Part shown: positions 17,411 to 25,548 of the stretch, in pieces
How positions within the stretch are numbered: the first letter of the stretch is position 1
Layout: each line of letters opens with the position of its first letter
Origin: CAZHTS01 sp964535315
GTDB taxonomy: Bacteria > Chloroflexota > Anaerolineae > Anaerolineales > Anaerolineaceae
Assembly: GCA_964535315.1 (NCBI GenBank)
Contig: CAZHTS010000044.1
Span: 1 to 39,212, forward strand
DNA length: 39,212 nucleotides
Direction of reading: 5' to 3'
Notes under the pieces: model-generated
Told to the model about the DNA's origin: nothing
The model's database searches: none
The model's input: the letters and a program-made list of their open reading frames with translations, nothing else
Made by a program: the position numbers and the translations under genes

Positions 17411-18475
17411 ATGGGATGGGACGTGATCGGGCATGAGTGGGCAGCGCGCCTGCTGAAGCGGCGAATTAGCCGTCAGCAGGTCGGGCATGCTTATCTGTTG
17501 ACTGGTCCCAAAGGTGTGGGGCGCTGTACGATGGCCTTGCAGTTTGCGCAGGCACTCAACTGTTTGCAGCCGCCCGAGCCGGGCCAGCCATGCGGGGTGT
17601 GCCGCGTCTGTAAACAAATCGCCCAGATGCAGCATCCCGATCTATCCGTTGTCCAGGCGGAGAACGAAGGGGGGACGTTGAAGGTCGAGCAGGTGCGCAC
17701 CCTGCAACACACCCTCTCCCTATCGCCATACGAGGCCCGCTACCGCGTCGCCTTGCTGCTGCGTTTTGAAGAAGCCAACGCCAACGCCCAAAACGCCCTG
17801 CTCAAGACGTTAGAAGAAGCTCCCCCCAGGGTCATCCTCATCCTCACCGCCGACAACGCCGAAAACCTGCTCCCCACCATCGTCAGCCGCTGCGAAGTGT
17901 TACGCCTGCGGCCCCTGCCGGTGGAACAACTGCAACTCGAGTTGGGCAAACGCCAGGTGGAGCCCAATCTGGCGCGCCTGCTGGCCCACCTGTCCGGGGG
18001 CCGCCTGGGATACGCCCTCAATCTACTGTCCAGCCCGGCTGCCCTGGAACATCGCCGTACGCTGCTCGATGACATGGTACGTCTGTTGGGCGCCACCCGG
18101 CGCGAACGCTTTGCCTACGCCGAATTGATTTCCAAAGATCGCGAGGCCCTACGCAAAGCCTACCTGACCTGGCTGTCCTTCTGGCGCGACCTGGTGCTGC
18201 GCATTGTCGCGGCTGAGACCCCCCTGGTCAATCTGGACATGCAGGATACGCTCGACCTTCTCGCCCGGCGCATCAGTCTGCCGGTCGCCTGCGCCCGCAT
18301 CGCCGATCTGGAGCGCGCCGTGCGCAGGCTGGAGGCCAACCTCAACCCTCGCCTTTTAACCGAGGTATTGTTACTCGACTGGCCCCGCATCGAGACTACC
18401 TATCTGTTAACAACCCCCACTCAACCGATGGCGGCGCGCAACCTGCGCGCCAGTTCGCCAAATTCACAGGTATAG
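17411..18475 (+). CDS. holB: DNA polymerase III clamp-loader subunit delta prime
   Basis: The 354-residue product is an AAA+ clamp-loader subunit that helps place the beta clamp on primed DNA. The N-terminus (GHEWAARLLKRRISRQQVGHAYLLTGPKGVGR), the zinc cysteines C51, C61, C64 and C67 (CGVCRVC), the segment NAQNALLKTLEEAPP and the SRC sensor I region (TIVSRCEVLRLRPL) are all characteristic. The P-loop reads GPKGVGRCT, with Arg and Cys where active ATPases have Lys-Thr/Ser, consistent with a non-hydrolysing delta prime. The last 18 codons overlap the end of the convergent ATPase gene by 55 bases, so the extreme C-terminus may be a recent extension. Confidence 0.9.
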   Translation: MGWDVIGHEWAARLLKRRISRQQVGHAYLLTGPKGVGRCTMALQFAQALNCLQPPEPGQPCGVCRVCKQIAQMQHPDLSVVQAENEGGTLKVEQVRTLQHTLSLSPYEARYRVALLLRFEEANANAQNALLKTLEEAPPRVILILTADNAENLLPTIVSRCEVLRLRPLPVEQLQLELGKRQVEPNLARLLAHLSGGRLGYALNLLSSPAALEHRRTLLDDMVRLLGATRRERFAYAELISKDREALRKAYLTWLSFWRDLVLRIVAAETPLVNLDMQDTLDLLARRISLPVACARIADLERAVRRLEANLNPRLLTEVLLLDWPRIETTYLLTTPTQPMAARNLRASSPNSQV

Positions 18476-19185
18476 CGCATCTCTTCCCGGCGCGGGCGCT
18501 CCAGCGCCACCGGCATATCCAGACAAATGCGGCCCGGCCGCGGCGTAAACACCAGCACCCGATCCGAGAGCAGCAACGCCTCGGAAATGGAATGGGTGAT
18601 CATCAAAACCGTTTTGCGCCGCGCCTGCCAGATATTCAACAACTCGGCGCCCATCCGCTCACGCGTCAGCGCATCCAACGCCCCAAAGGGTTCGTCCAAC
18701 AACAACAAATCGGGGTCCTGGATCAACGCCCGCGCAATCGCAACCCGCTGCGCCATCCCACCGGATAGATCGCGCGGCCAGGCATTCTCAAACCCCTGTA
18801 ACCCGGTCAGATTGATCAATTCCTGGGCGCTGCGCCGGGCCTCTTCAAAGGTGGAACCTTTCAATTCTAACGGCAGGGTAATATTCTGCAATACCGTCCG
18901 CCACGGCATCAGGTTCGCCTGTTGAAAAACCAGCCCGATGCGCGGCGGGCGGGCGTCGGAGCCGTTCAATGCAAAACGCACCTCGCCGCTGTCGGCCTTG
19001 AGCAGCCCGCCCAACACGCGCAACAATGTGCTTTTGCCGCTGCCCGAGGGCCCCAACAACCCAACGAATTCCTGGGGGGCGAGCGAAAAGCTCACCCCCT
19101 GCAATACAGGCAGCCCGCCATTCTCGCCCGGAAAGGTCTTGCGCAGAGAACGCACCTGCAAAACTGGCATCATCATGACGGTCAT
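18421..19185 (-). CDS. ABC transporter ATP-binding protein of a riboflavin-type importer
   Basis: This 254-residue ABC ATPase belongs to the nitrate/taurine/thiamine-precursor (SsuB/TauB/ThiZ) group. Walker A is GPSGSGKST (45-53), the Q-loop is VFQQANLMPW, the signature is LSGGM (140-144) and Walker B is LLLLDEP (160-166). The ATG at 19185 overlaps the stop of the binding-protein gene as ATGA, indicating translational coupling, with GGAG four bases upstream. It energises the permease and binding protein of the same operon, whose leader is an FMN riboswitch. RibXY systems are often described from the permease and binding protein alone, so this linked ATPase supplies the third part. Confidence 0.87.
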   Translation of the reverse strand: MTVMMMPVLQVRSLRKTFPGENGGLPVLQGVSFSLAPQEFVGLLGPSGSGKSTLLRVLGGLLKADSGEVRFALNGSDARPPRIGLVFQQANLMPWRTVLQNITLPLELKGSTFEEARRSAQELINLTGLQGFENAWPRDLSGGMAQRVAIARALIQDPDLLLLDEPFGALDALTRERMGAELLNIWQARRKTVLMITHSISEALLLSDRVLVFTPRPGRICLDMPVALERPRREEMRYTCEFGELARRLRAAIG

Positions 19186-20156
19186 TTCTCCGGCAGATAA
19201 TCGTTACTGTACGCCTTGCTCAAATCGCCCGGCGTTTGCAACAGACCCATATCCAACATCACCCGCTGCATATTTTCCCAGGCCTGTGGATCCGAATACC
19301 CCATCCGCTCGTTACCCCACAGCGCAATCGACGTCGCCAGGACTTCTTTTTGCACGGCCGCGTCGGCTTTAGCCAGGTTCTCGACGTACTTTTTACTGAT
19401 TTCGTATGCCGCCTGTGGATCGGCCTGAGCCGTCTTCAGGCTCTTGAGCATGGCGCGCACCATACGCCGCACCAGTTCGGGGTTATTTTTCAACGTATAC
19501 TCGTTTGTGATCAAACCGTTGCCCACCAGCTTGAGATAATCGCTCACGCCGATCACGTCCACGGCATAACCTTTGGAGCGCAGCTGGATCGGCTCGTTGC
19601 TCACGTAAATCACCGAGGCCTGCACCCGGTCGGTGCTCAACGTCTCCACCTGATTGAAACCGGTCACTTCGATCTGTACATCGCTCTCCGTCAGACCACC
19701 GGCCGCCAGGATGGCGCGCAAGCCGATATAACTGGCGCCAAACAACACCGGCGTACCGATACGCTTGCCTTTCAGATCCGCCGGCTGGCGAATTCCCTGC
19801 TCCTGCTTGGCCACAATTCCCACCGGATACTGCTGGTACCAGGCCATGACATACGTCACCGGCAGCCCCTGGGCGCGCCCCAACAATACCTGCTCGCCCG
19901 ATACCACCGCAAACGGTATCTTTTCGGCCCCCACCAGGGCCACGTTATCGTTTTCCATGCTGTAATCGATGCTGACATCCAGGCCCTCTTCAAGAAAATA
20001 GCCCTTTTCCAGCCCGACGTAGAGCGGTGCAAATTGCACGTTGGGGATATAGCCCACCGGTAGACGCACCGGGATCAGATTGGCCACCGGGGTGGCCGGC
20101 GTACAGGCTGTGACCACCAGCATCAAAATTACCATCCAGAATATCGTGCGCTTCAT
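19182..20156 (-). CDS. ribY: Riboflavin-type ABC transporter substrate-binding lipoprotein (RibY-like)
   Basis: This 324-residue NMT1/THI5-like binding protein has a lipoprotein signal ending VVTAC-TPA. The mature start VRLPVGYIPNVQFAPLYVGLEKGYF is the family hallmark shared with ThiY pyrimidine-binding proteins. The location behind an FMN riboswitch argues for riboflavin or a flavin precursor as ligand rather than a thiamine precursor, matching the RibY proteins proposed in Chloroflexota. The start ATG (20156) has AAGG 12 bases upstream, a weak site. It lies 46 bases after the permease gene. Confidence 0.82.
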   Translation of the reverse strand: MKRTIFWMVILMLVVTACTPATPVANLIPVRLPVGYIPNVQFAPLYVGLEKGYFLEEGLDVSIDYSMENDNVALVGAEKIPFAVVSGEQVLLGRAQGLPVTYVMAWYQQYPVGIVAKQEQGIRQPADLKGKRIGTPVLFGASYIGLRAILAAGGLTESDVQIEVTGFNQVETLSTDRVQASVIYVSNEPIQLRSKGYAVDVIGVSDYLKLVGNGLITNEYTLKNNPELVRRMVRAMLKSLKTAQADPQAAYEISKKYVENLAKADAAVQKEVLATSIALWGNERMGYSDPQAWENMQRVMLDMGLLQTPGDLSKAYSNDYLPEK

Positions 20157-20202
20157 AGCAATGTCAATCCTTATTCAAATAGTTTTCAAAAATCAACCCC
20201 AC

Positions 20203-21006
20203 TTACGGGCGATTCTGCCAGGCCAAAAGATAGTGCTCCAGCAGGATCACCGCACCGTACAGCGTCAGGGCCAGGGCAATCAGCGTAAAAACCGCCACAA
20301 ACACCAGCGCCGTATCGTACTGGCCGCGGGCCACGTTCACCAGGAAACCCAAGCCGCGATCCGCGCCGACAAATTCACCGACCACTGCCCCGATCACCGA
20401 AAGCGTCGCCCCAATGCGCAGCCCGCCCAGGAAAACCGGCAGGGCCGCCGGGATTTCCAGATAGCGCAGCATCTGCATCGGGCTGGCATGCAAAGAGCGC
20501 ATCACGTCGCGCAGGTTCTCCGGCACGGCGCGCAGCCCCACCACCGTGTTGACCAGAACCGGGAAGAACACGATCAGGGCGCAAATCAACACCTTGGAAA
20601 ACATCCCGGCCCCAAACCAGATGACCAGCAGCGGCGCAATCGCCACCACCGGGATGGCCTGGCTGGCCACCAGATAGGGAGCCAGCAGACGCTCTAACAG
20701 ATGGGATTTGGCCAGAAAATAGCCCAACAGCGTTGCCAGCGAACTTCCGGCAAACAGTCCCAGCAGCACCTCGGCCAGGGTAACCGCAGTGTGACGCAGC
20801 AAAGCGCCGTCTGCCAGTGCAGACAACAGGCGATCCCAGACCAGCGCCGGGGGCGGAAGGATGAACGCCGGCAGCCCACTCCAACGGGCGACGGCATCCC
20901 ATAGCAACACACCGATCAGCAACGAAACCGGCAGCGACCAGCGTCCATACCGGCGCGCCAGGCGGGTGGCGGTGGGTTTCACTTGACGAGCCAGGCTCAG
21001 TTCCAT
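20203..21006 (-). CDS. ribX: Riboflavin-type ABC transporter permease (RibX-like)
   Basis: The 267-residue permease has about six membrane segments and the cytoplasmic coupling loop ENLRDVMRSLHASPMQMLRY followed by IPAALPVFLGGLRIG, typical of SsuC/TauC/ThiX-type BPD_transp_1 proteins. The ATG at 21006 (MELSLARQ) has GAGGG eight bases upstream; the longer frame reaching 21066 would run through the terminator hairpin and is rejected. It is the first gene of the riboswitch-controlled operon. Predicted substrate is riboflavin, by riboswitch context. Confidence 0.82.
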   Translation of the reverse strand: MELSLARQVKPTATRLARRYGRWSLPVSLLIGVLLWDAVARWSGLPAFILPPPALVWDRLLSALADGALLRHTAVTLAEVLLGLFAGSSLATLLGYFLAKSHLLERLLAPYLVASQAIPVVAIAPLLVIWFGAGMFSKVLICALIVFFPVLVNTVVGLRAVPENLRDVMRSLHASPMQMLRYLEIPAALPVFLGGLRIGATLSVIGAVVGEFVGADRGLGFLVNVARGQYDTALVFVAVFTLIALALTLYGAVILLEHYLLAWQNRP

Positions 21007-21027
21007 AAAACATCCCTCATGCATAAT

Positions 21028-21058
21028 AAAAAAGCCCCGAAAACGATGTTTTCGGGGC
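21028..21058 (-). terminator. Riboswitch-controlled intrinsic terminator
   Basis: On the minus strand, GCCCCGAAAAC (21058-21048) pairs perfectly with GTTTTCGGGGC (21044-21034) around three bases and is followed by six T residues. It lies between the FMN aptamer and the ribosome binding site of the permease, so FMN binding would be expected to favour termination and shut off transporter expression. Confidence 0.9.
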
Positions 21059-21100
21059 GGCTTCAACCAGATGGTCTGATATCCTTGAACTTACCACAGG

Positions 21101-21227
21101 TCCTTCTTTTATCCGGACTGTACCGTCGACTCCGGAATCACACCGGATCATGCGTCGGAAGACGCTTGTGGGTTATACCACCGATCGGGAATTGGGAGAT
21201 CGCCTCCCGCACCCTGCCCCGAAGGAA
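21101..21227 (-). ncRNA. FMN riboswitch (RFN element)
   Basis: Read leftward, the segment has the RFN consensus blocks in order: TTCGGGGCAGGGTG, TTCCCGATCGGTGGT, GATCCGGTGTGATTCCGGAG, TCGACGGTACAGTCCGGAT and AAAAGAAGGA. The closing P1 helix pairs CCTTC (21226-21222) with GAAGG (21106-21102). A variable stem GCGTC-TTCC-GACGC lies between the blocks. The P2 region carries an extra small hairpin (GGGAG...CTCCC) compared with short versions of the element. It senses FMN and controls the three-gene transporter operon downstream. Confidence 0.95.
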
Positions 21228-21245
21228 GTATTCAATTCTAAACCG

Positions 21246-21274
21246 AGTATATTCCGCCCAACGCAAGCTGTCAA
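21246..21274 (-). promoter_or_regulatory. Sigma-70 promoter of the riboswitch operon
   Basis: TTGACA (21274-21269), a 17-base spacer and TATACT (21251-21246) on the minus strand place the start near 21239, about 12 bases before the aptamer. This is a near-consensus promoter. Confidence 0.85.
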
Positions 21275-21315
21275 GTGATAAAGTTCACAACCGGTTGACA
21301 GAAACGTAAGCCGGC

Positions 21316-21891
21316 CTAAGGGGCGGTTGTGGGCGGTAGCGCGCTGGGCGCGGGCGCCGCCGGCGTTTCTGTCATGGGGGTAGGAAGCCCAGGCGCAGCC
21401 GTGGGAAGGGGAGGCATGGTGGGCATGGGCGCCAGGGTGATGCCCAACAGACGGGCCAGTTCGGTGTCGTATTGGTTGCGCTGCTGGCGAGCAAGCTGGA
21501 TGCCCTGATTGACCGTATCGGCGTTGGCCCCGCCCATAAATGCAATCAAGGTATTGATCACGGCGTTCATGTGGTTGAGTTGGGCGCGTTTAAGCGCCAC
21601 CAGGCAGGGCGGGATACGCTGGTCTTCGGCCTCGCGCCGCACCGCCTGCAGGGCCGAGGTGGGGCCGGCCACCTGCTCGCGCGGCGAATTGGCCGCAATT
21701 TGCGAGGTATCGTCAAAGGAACGGGTCAGGCGGTGTATCTTCTCCACCTCGGTGCGCACGTTCTCGGGCGCGCACAAATCGGGCGTCGGTGTGGCAGTCG
21801 GCGGCTCAGGGGTGGTTGTAGCACAGCCGGCCAGGCCAGAAGAAGTGATAATCAACATAAAGACAAGCAGAAGCAGACCTTTTAATTTCAT
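21316..21891 (-). CDS. Small lipoprotein of unknown function
   Basis: The 191-residue product has a lipoprotein signal (KLKGLLLLVFMLIITSSGLAGC) whose lipobox ends at the Cys of LAGC, then a Thr/Pro-rich linker. A helical middle part of about 110 residues (DLCAPENVRTEVEKIHRLTRS to YDTELARLLG) contains two Cys that could pair in the oxidising exterior. The C-terminus is a 45-residue Pro/Ala/Thr-rich tail. The upstream in-frame extension is rejected because it runs through the downstream end of the trans-sulfuration gene; the ATG at 21891 has GGGGATGG upstream. I recognise no domain. Confidence 0.7.
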   Translation of the reverse strand: MKLKGLLLLVFMLIITSSGLAGCATTTPEPPTATPTPDLCAPENVRTEVEKIHRLTRSFDDTSQIAANSPREQVAGPTSALQAVRREAEDQRIPPCLVALKRAQLNHMNAVINTLIAFMGGANADTVNQGIQLARQQRNQYDTELARLLGITLAPMPTMPPLPTAAPGLPTPMTETPAAPAPSALPPTTAP

Positions 21892-21958
21892 ATTTCCATC
21901 CCCGAAAAGTATTTTCGTGGGGGCAGGCGCCCTGCCCCCACATGCACTTGATTGTAAC

Positions 21959-23194
21959 TTAAAACGCCATTGCCTGATCCAAATCGGCAATGATATCTTC
22001 CACATTCTCAATTCCCACCGAGAGGCGCACCAGACCATCGGTAATGCCTGCGCTCAACCGTTCCGCCGCCGGCATGCTGGCGTGCGTCATGCTGGCCGGG
22101 TGCTGGATCAGCGTATCCACGTTCCCCAGGCTGACCGCCAGCGTCGCCAGCTGCACCCGGTTCATCATCGCTTCACCGGCTGCCAACCCGCCCTTGAGAT
22201 CGAAGGCGATCATCCCGCCAAAGTCAAACATCTGGCGTTTGGCCAACTCGTTGTCAGGATGGCTCTCCAGGCCGGGATAATACACCCGGTCGACCCGCGG
22301 GTGGGCTTCGAGGTAGCGCGCCACCTTCATGGCGTTCTCGCAATGCCGCTGCATGCGCACCTCGAACGTTTTGATGCCGTTATTCGCCAGCCAGGCGTCA
22401 AACGGGCTGGCCATACCGCCCAGGACTTTGAGCATGCGGTACAGTTCGCCGCGCACATAGGCGATCTGCGAACTGACCACCGTACCGCCCACCGTCAACC
22501 CATGCCCGGACAGGTATTTGGTGGTCGAGTGCACCACCACATCCGCGCCCAGGCTGAGCGGGCGCTGGCAATAGGGTGTGGCAAAGGTGTTATCGACCAT
22601 CAACCAGGCGTTATGGCGATGGGCGATCTCGGCCACCGCCTTCAGATCCACCAGCGACATGGTGGGGTTGGCCGGGCTCTCGGCGTACGCCAGCGTGGCT
22701 TCGGGGTGCGCCGCAAAGGCTTCTTCCCAACGTTCGGGAGAAAGCTCGGTCAGCCACACTACCTGAATGCCATAATCGGGGGCAATGTCGTTGAGCAGAT
22801 TAAACGTGGCGCTGTACAGGGCCTTCTGGGCAATCACCGTCTGGCCGCGCTTGACCCGCGCCAGGATCGCCGAGCTGATGGCCGCCATGCCCGAACCAAA
22901 CAATAATCCATCGACCACTTCTTCGGACGGCTGGCCGGGCCGCGCCCGTAACAAATCCAGCCCTTCCAGAACGGCGTACTTGGTCGCCAGTTGCGCCTGG
23001 TTGGGGTTATTCAGGCGGGTATAAATATAGCCCGGCGTTTCCCCTTTAAAAATAGACGCCCCGGTGCTGACATCCGGGAAGCTAAAGGTGGAGGTTTGAT
23101 AGATCGGCGTGACGTGGGCATGCATCGGGTTATGCCCTTCAGCCACATGGTTGACCAACGTGCTCATGCCGTCGGTCGATTTAAAATGACCCAT
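21959..23194 (-). CDS. Cys/Met-metabolism PLP enzyme (cystathionine gamma-synthase/lyase family)
   Basis: The 411-residue fold-type I PLP enzyme has the cofactor lysine K226 in HSTTKYLSGHG, the ring-binding Asp201 in MVDNTFATPY, and YTRLNNPNQ (Tyr/Arg phosphate-binding pair contributed to the neighbour subunit). The family includes cystathionine gamma-synthase, gamma- and beta-lyases, O-acetylhomoserine sulfhydrylase and methionine gamma-lyase. The loop QKALYSATFNLL lacks the Cys seen in typical methionine gamma-lyases (LYGCT), so that role is less likely. AGGAG lies ten bases before the ATG, and TATAAT at 23234-23229 may be its -10. The exact reaction cannot be decided. Confidence 0.88.
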   Translation of the reverse strand: MGHFKSTDGMSTLVNHVAEGHNPMHAHVTPIYQTSTFSFPDVSTGASIFKGETPGYIYTRLNNPNQAQLATKYAVLEGLDLLRARPGQPSEEVVDGLLFGSGMAAISSAILARVKRGQTVIAQKALYSATFNLLNDIAPDYGIQVVWLTELSPERWEEAFAAHPEATLAYAESPANPTMSLVDLKAVAEIAHRHNAWLMVDNTFATPYCQRPLSLGADVVVHSTTKYLSGHGLTVGGTVVSSQIAYVRGELYRMLKVLGGMASPFDAWLANNGIKTFEVRMQRHCENAMKVARYLEAHPRVDRVYYPGLESHPDNELAKRQMFDFGGMIAFDLKGGLAAGEAMMNRVQLATLAVSLGNVDTLIQHPASMTHASMPAAERLSAGITDGLVRLSVGIENVEDIIADLDQAMAF

Positions 23195-23264
23195 ACGTGT
23201 GATCTCCTGAAAACAAAGGTGTGCTCGAATTATAAACCATCCACCCTATCTTATACGATATAAT

Positions 23265-24563
23265 CTATATTTTCCAGGCGCCCGGCGTCGCCCCGTCTCG
23301 CTGCCGCACGTGCTGCATCACCGGCCGGCTGCGCCAGCCCAACCAGGCGGTTTGCAGCAGGTTTGCCAGCACCAGGGCAAACAGGCAGACGTACAACCCG
23401 ATCAGGCGCCCATACAACACCCCGGACGCCAGAACTGCCACCAACACCCCCAGATACACCACCATCGACTCGGGGATGCCGCGTGTGCGCCGGCCGTAGA
23501 GAATGGCGCCCTGATGCCAGCTTTGCAACGCGCTGAGAAATGGCAGCGGCAGGGCGATGGCAAACGCCACGCGGGCCAGCTGCACCAGTTCGGGTGAAAG
23601 AGCGGTCACATCCCGGAACCACAACAGCGACAGCGGCGTGACCACGATCAACAGATGCAGCAGCGTGGTCGTTCCGGCCAGCCAGGCGGCAAAACGACGC
23701 AGCACCGGCGAAGAACCGGCCTCATCCAGCAGCGCCACCACCACCTCGTTATAGGCAAAGCCAAAACTACGCAGCATGAAGATCAGCCCTGAGACCACCG
23801 GCCAGACCGCCAGCGAAGACACCGGGTCGGGCATCCGGCTGAGCGCGGCGCTGCCGATCGGCTGCCAGATGAGCGAGATCAACGAGGTCAGCGCCAGCGG
23901 CACGTAAAAACGAGCAAACGCCGCCCAGGTCAACGTCTCCGTTTGCGCCGCGGCGTACAACGGGCCATTCAGAATCGGGCGCACCCGCCAGCCGGAATAG
24001 ATCGCTTCGCTGATCACGCCCAATGCCTGGGCGCCGCTCCCCACGGCAATGCCCGGCAGCCCAAGCTGGTAGCCGGCCCACAACCCCAGGCAATCCGCCG
24101 TCAGGCGCACCATCGTGCCCGTCCCCACCCCGTCCGACTGGCCAAAGCGAATCATGACCCCCTGCTGGAAACGCCGGTAGGCGATAGACGCCGTCCAGGG
24201 GGTCATCAGCATCAGACCCAGGCGTCCGGGTTCGACGATCGTCTGCGGCACGCCAATCACCTGGCGCGCCACCAGGTCGTACAATGGGGTAAAGGCGATC
24301 AAGGCGTGCACCACGGTCAGGATCAGCGCGCTGCTCCACATGAAGCGGCGCATGCGGGTGTAGGCGGCCCAATCCTTGCTCAAAGCGGTCGAGGCCGAAA
24401 GCAGCATGATGATTGGCGCTTCAACGATCAACGAAATGGGGTACACCACCCCGCCATAGGCCGCCAGGTTCAACTCCGGATTGGCCATGCGCGCCATCAC
24501 CGCCCCCAACAGCGGCACCTCCACCGCCATCAACAGCCAGCTGGCTGCCAGCGGCCACCACAT
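23265..24563 (-). CDS. MATE/ANK-like multi-pass membrane exporter
   Basis: The protein (432 residues from the chosen ATG) has about 12 membrane segments and starts MWWPLAASWLLMAVEVPLLGAV, then AAYGGVVYPISLIVEAPIIM. The WWPLA start and the YP-x(5)-EAP helix resemble the second half of animal progressive-ankylosis (ANKH) proteins, which belong to the MATE/Wzx (MVF) superfamily and export small anions such as pyrophosphate or citrate. That is a similarity by eye, not a search result. The start is uncertain: TTG at 24569 and an upstream ATG at 24617 overlapping the Nudix gene are alternatives. It ends an apparent four-gene operon. Confidence 0.65.
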   Translation of the reverse strand: MWWPLAASWLLMAVEVPLLGAVMARMANPELNLAAYGGVVYPISLIVEAPIIMLLSASTALSKDWAAYTRMRRFMWSSALILTVVHALIAFTPLYDLVARQVIGVPQTIVEPGRLGLMLMTPWTASIAYRRFQQGVMIRFGQSDGVGTGTMVRLTADCLGLWAGYQLGLPGIAVGSGAQALGVISEAIYSGWRVRPILNGPLYAAAQTETLTWAAFARFYVPLALTSLISLIWQPIGSAALSRMPDPVSSLAVWPVVSGLIFMLRSFGFAYNEVVVALLDEAGSSPVLRRFAAWLAGTTTLLHLLIVVTPLSLLWFRDVTALSPELVQLARVAFAIALPLPFLSALQSWHQGAILYGRRTRGIPESMVVYLGVLVAVLASGVLYGRLIGLYVCLFALVLANLLQTAWLGWRSRPVMQHVRQRDGATPGAWKI

Positions 24564-24576
24564 GCGCAAAATACGC

Positions 24577-25548
24577 TTAACGCTCAGCGCAATCCTCCCC
24601 CAGCAGGGCAAAACCATCCTGCACCATGCGCTGCGAGAGCGGCTGCATGGGCGGCAAAGCGTCGCGAGCAAAGAAAGCCGCATCCAGCGACTCGCGCCCG
24701 TCTGGTCGTGGCTCGCCGCCCACCCAACGGCAGGCGAACAGGCTCAGCACAAATTTCGACTCTCCTTCGGGGAAACACAGGAAAAATTCGGGTTCGGAAT
24801 ATACCCGCAGCAAACGCTGCACCGCCACCATCACCCCGGCCTCCTCGCGCGCTTCGCGCGCGGCGGTACAATCCAGGCGCTCGCCCAGTTCCATCCCGCC
24901 GCCCGGCAGATCCCAGAACCCGCTGTCCGCCCGGCGTTGCAGCAATACCCGCCCCTCCGGGTCCAGCACAAACGCCCCTGCCGCCGGCACGATCAACGGC
25001 GCCGGCCCCAACGTCCGGCGCAGCTGTTCCAGGAAGGGCTCTCCCCGCTGCGCCTGCCCCGCCGCACCGCTGGCGAACGCCGGGCGCCCGCCGGTACGCA
25101 GGTCCTGCAGCATGGCCGCATACCAGGGGGCGGTCGGCGGCGGGGTTTCCGCCGCATACCAGCCCAGATCGAGGGTCTCATCGCCGTCGCAGCGCAAATC
25201 GCCGCCCTGCACCCGGCACTCGTAACAAAACGTCACCTGCTGCGCCTCATCCCCGTTGGGATAGAGCACATCAAAATCGGGCGAGGAATACACGCCCACC
25301 AGGCGCAGCGGCTCCACCTGCAAACCGCTCTCTTCGCGCACCTCGCGCACGGCGCATTCTGCCAGGGTTTCGTCCAGTTCGAGCATCCCGCCCGGCAGTC
25401 CCCACCAACCAAAATCGGAACGGCGCTGCCACAACACCCGCCCGGCCGCGTCTCGAACGCAGGCCGAAGCATACACCAGCAGCAGCTTGCGCTGCCCCAG
25501 CCGGCTGCGCACATGCTGCAAATAGGAGGGCGCCGCGGCTACGGGCAC
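24577..25548 (-). CDS. Tandem Nudix hydrolase with two intact Nudix boxes
   Basis: The 323-residue protein contains two Nudix domains in a row. The first box, from G54 to L76 (E60, R68-E69, E72-E73), and the second, from G217 to V239 (E223, R231-E232, E235-E236), both match G-x5-E-x7-REUxEExGU fully, so both sites should bind Mg and hydrolyse a nucleoside diphosphate linked to another group. A linker (about 140-185) separates them. The GTG at 25548 has GGTGAT four bases upstream and overlaps the preceding gene by ten bases. Substrate is not predictable. Single-domain Nudix proteins of about 150 residues are the norm. Confidence 0.88.
   Translation of the reverse strand: MPVAAAPSYLQHVRSRLGQRKLLLVYASACVRDAAGRVLWQRRSDFGWWGLPGGMLELDETLAECAVREVREESGLQVEPLRLVGVYSSPDFDVLYPNGDEAQQVTFCYECRVQGGDLRCDGDETLDLGWYAAETPPPTAPWYAAMLQDLRTGGRPAFASGAAGQAQRGEPFLEQLRRTLGPAPLIVPAAGAFVLDPEGRVLLQRRADSGFWDLPGGGMELGERLDCTAAREAREEAGVMVAVQRLLRVYSEPEFFLCFPEGESKFVLSLFACRWVGGEPRPDGRESLDAAFFARDALPPMQPLSQRMVQDGFALLGEDCAER

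Noticed and set aside
21034..21066. Upstream extension of the RibX-like permease to 21066
   Set aside because: It would read through the riboswitch terminator hairpin; the ATG at 21006 has a good ribosome binding site.
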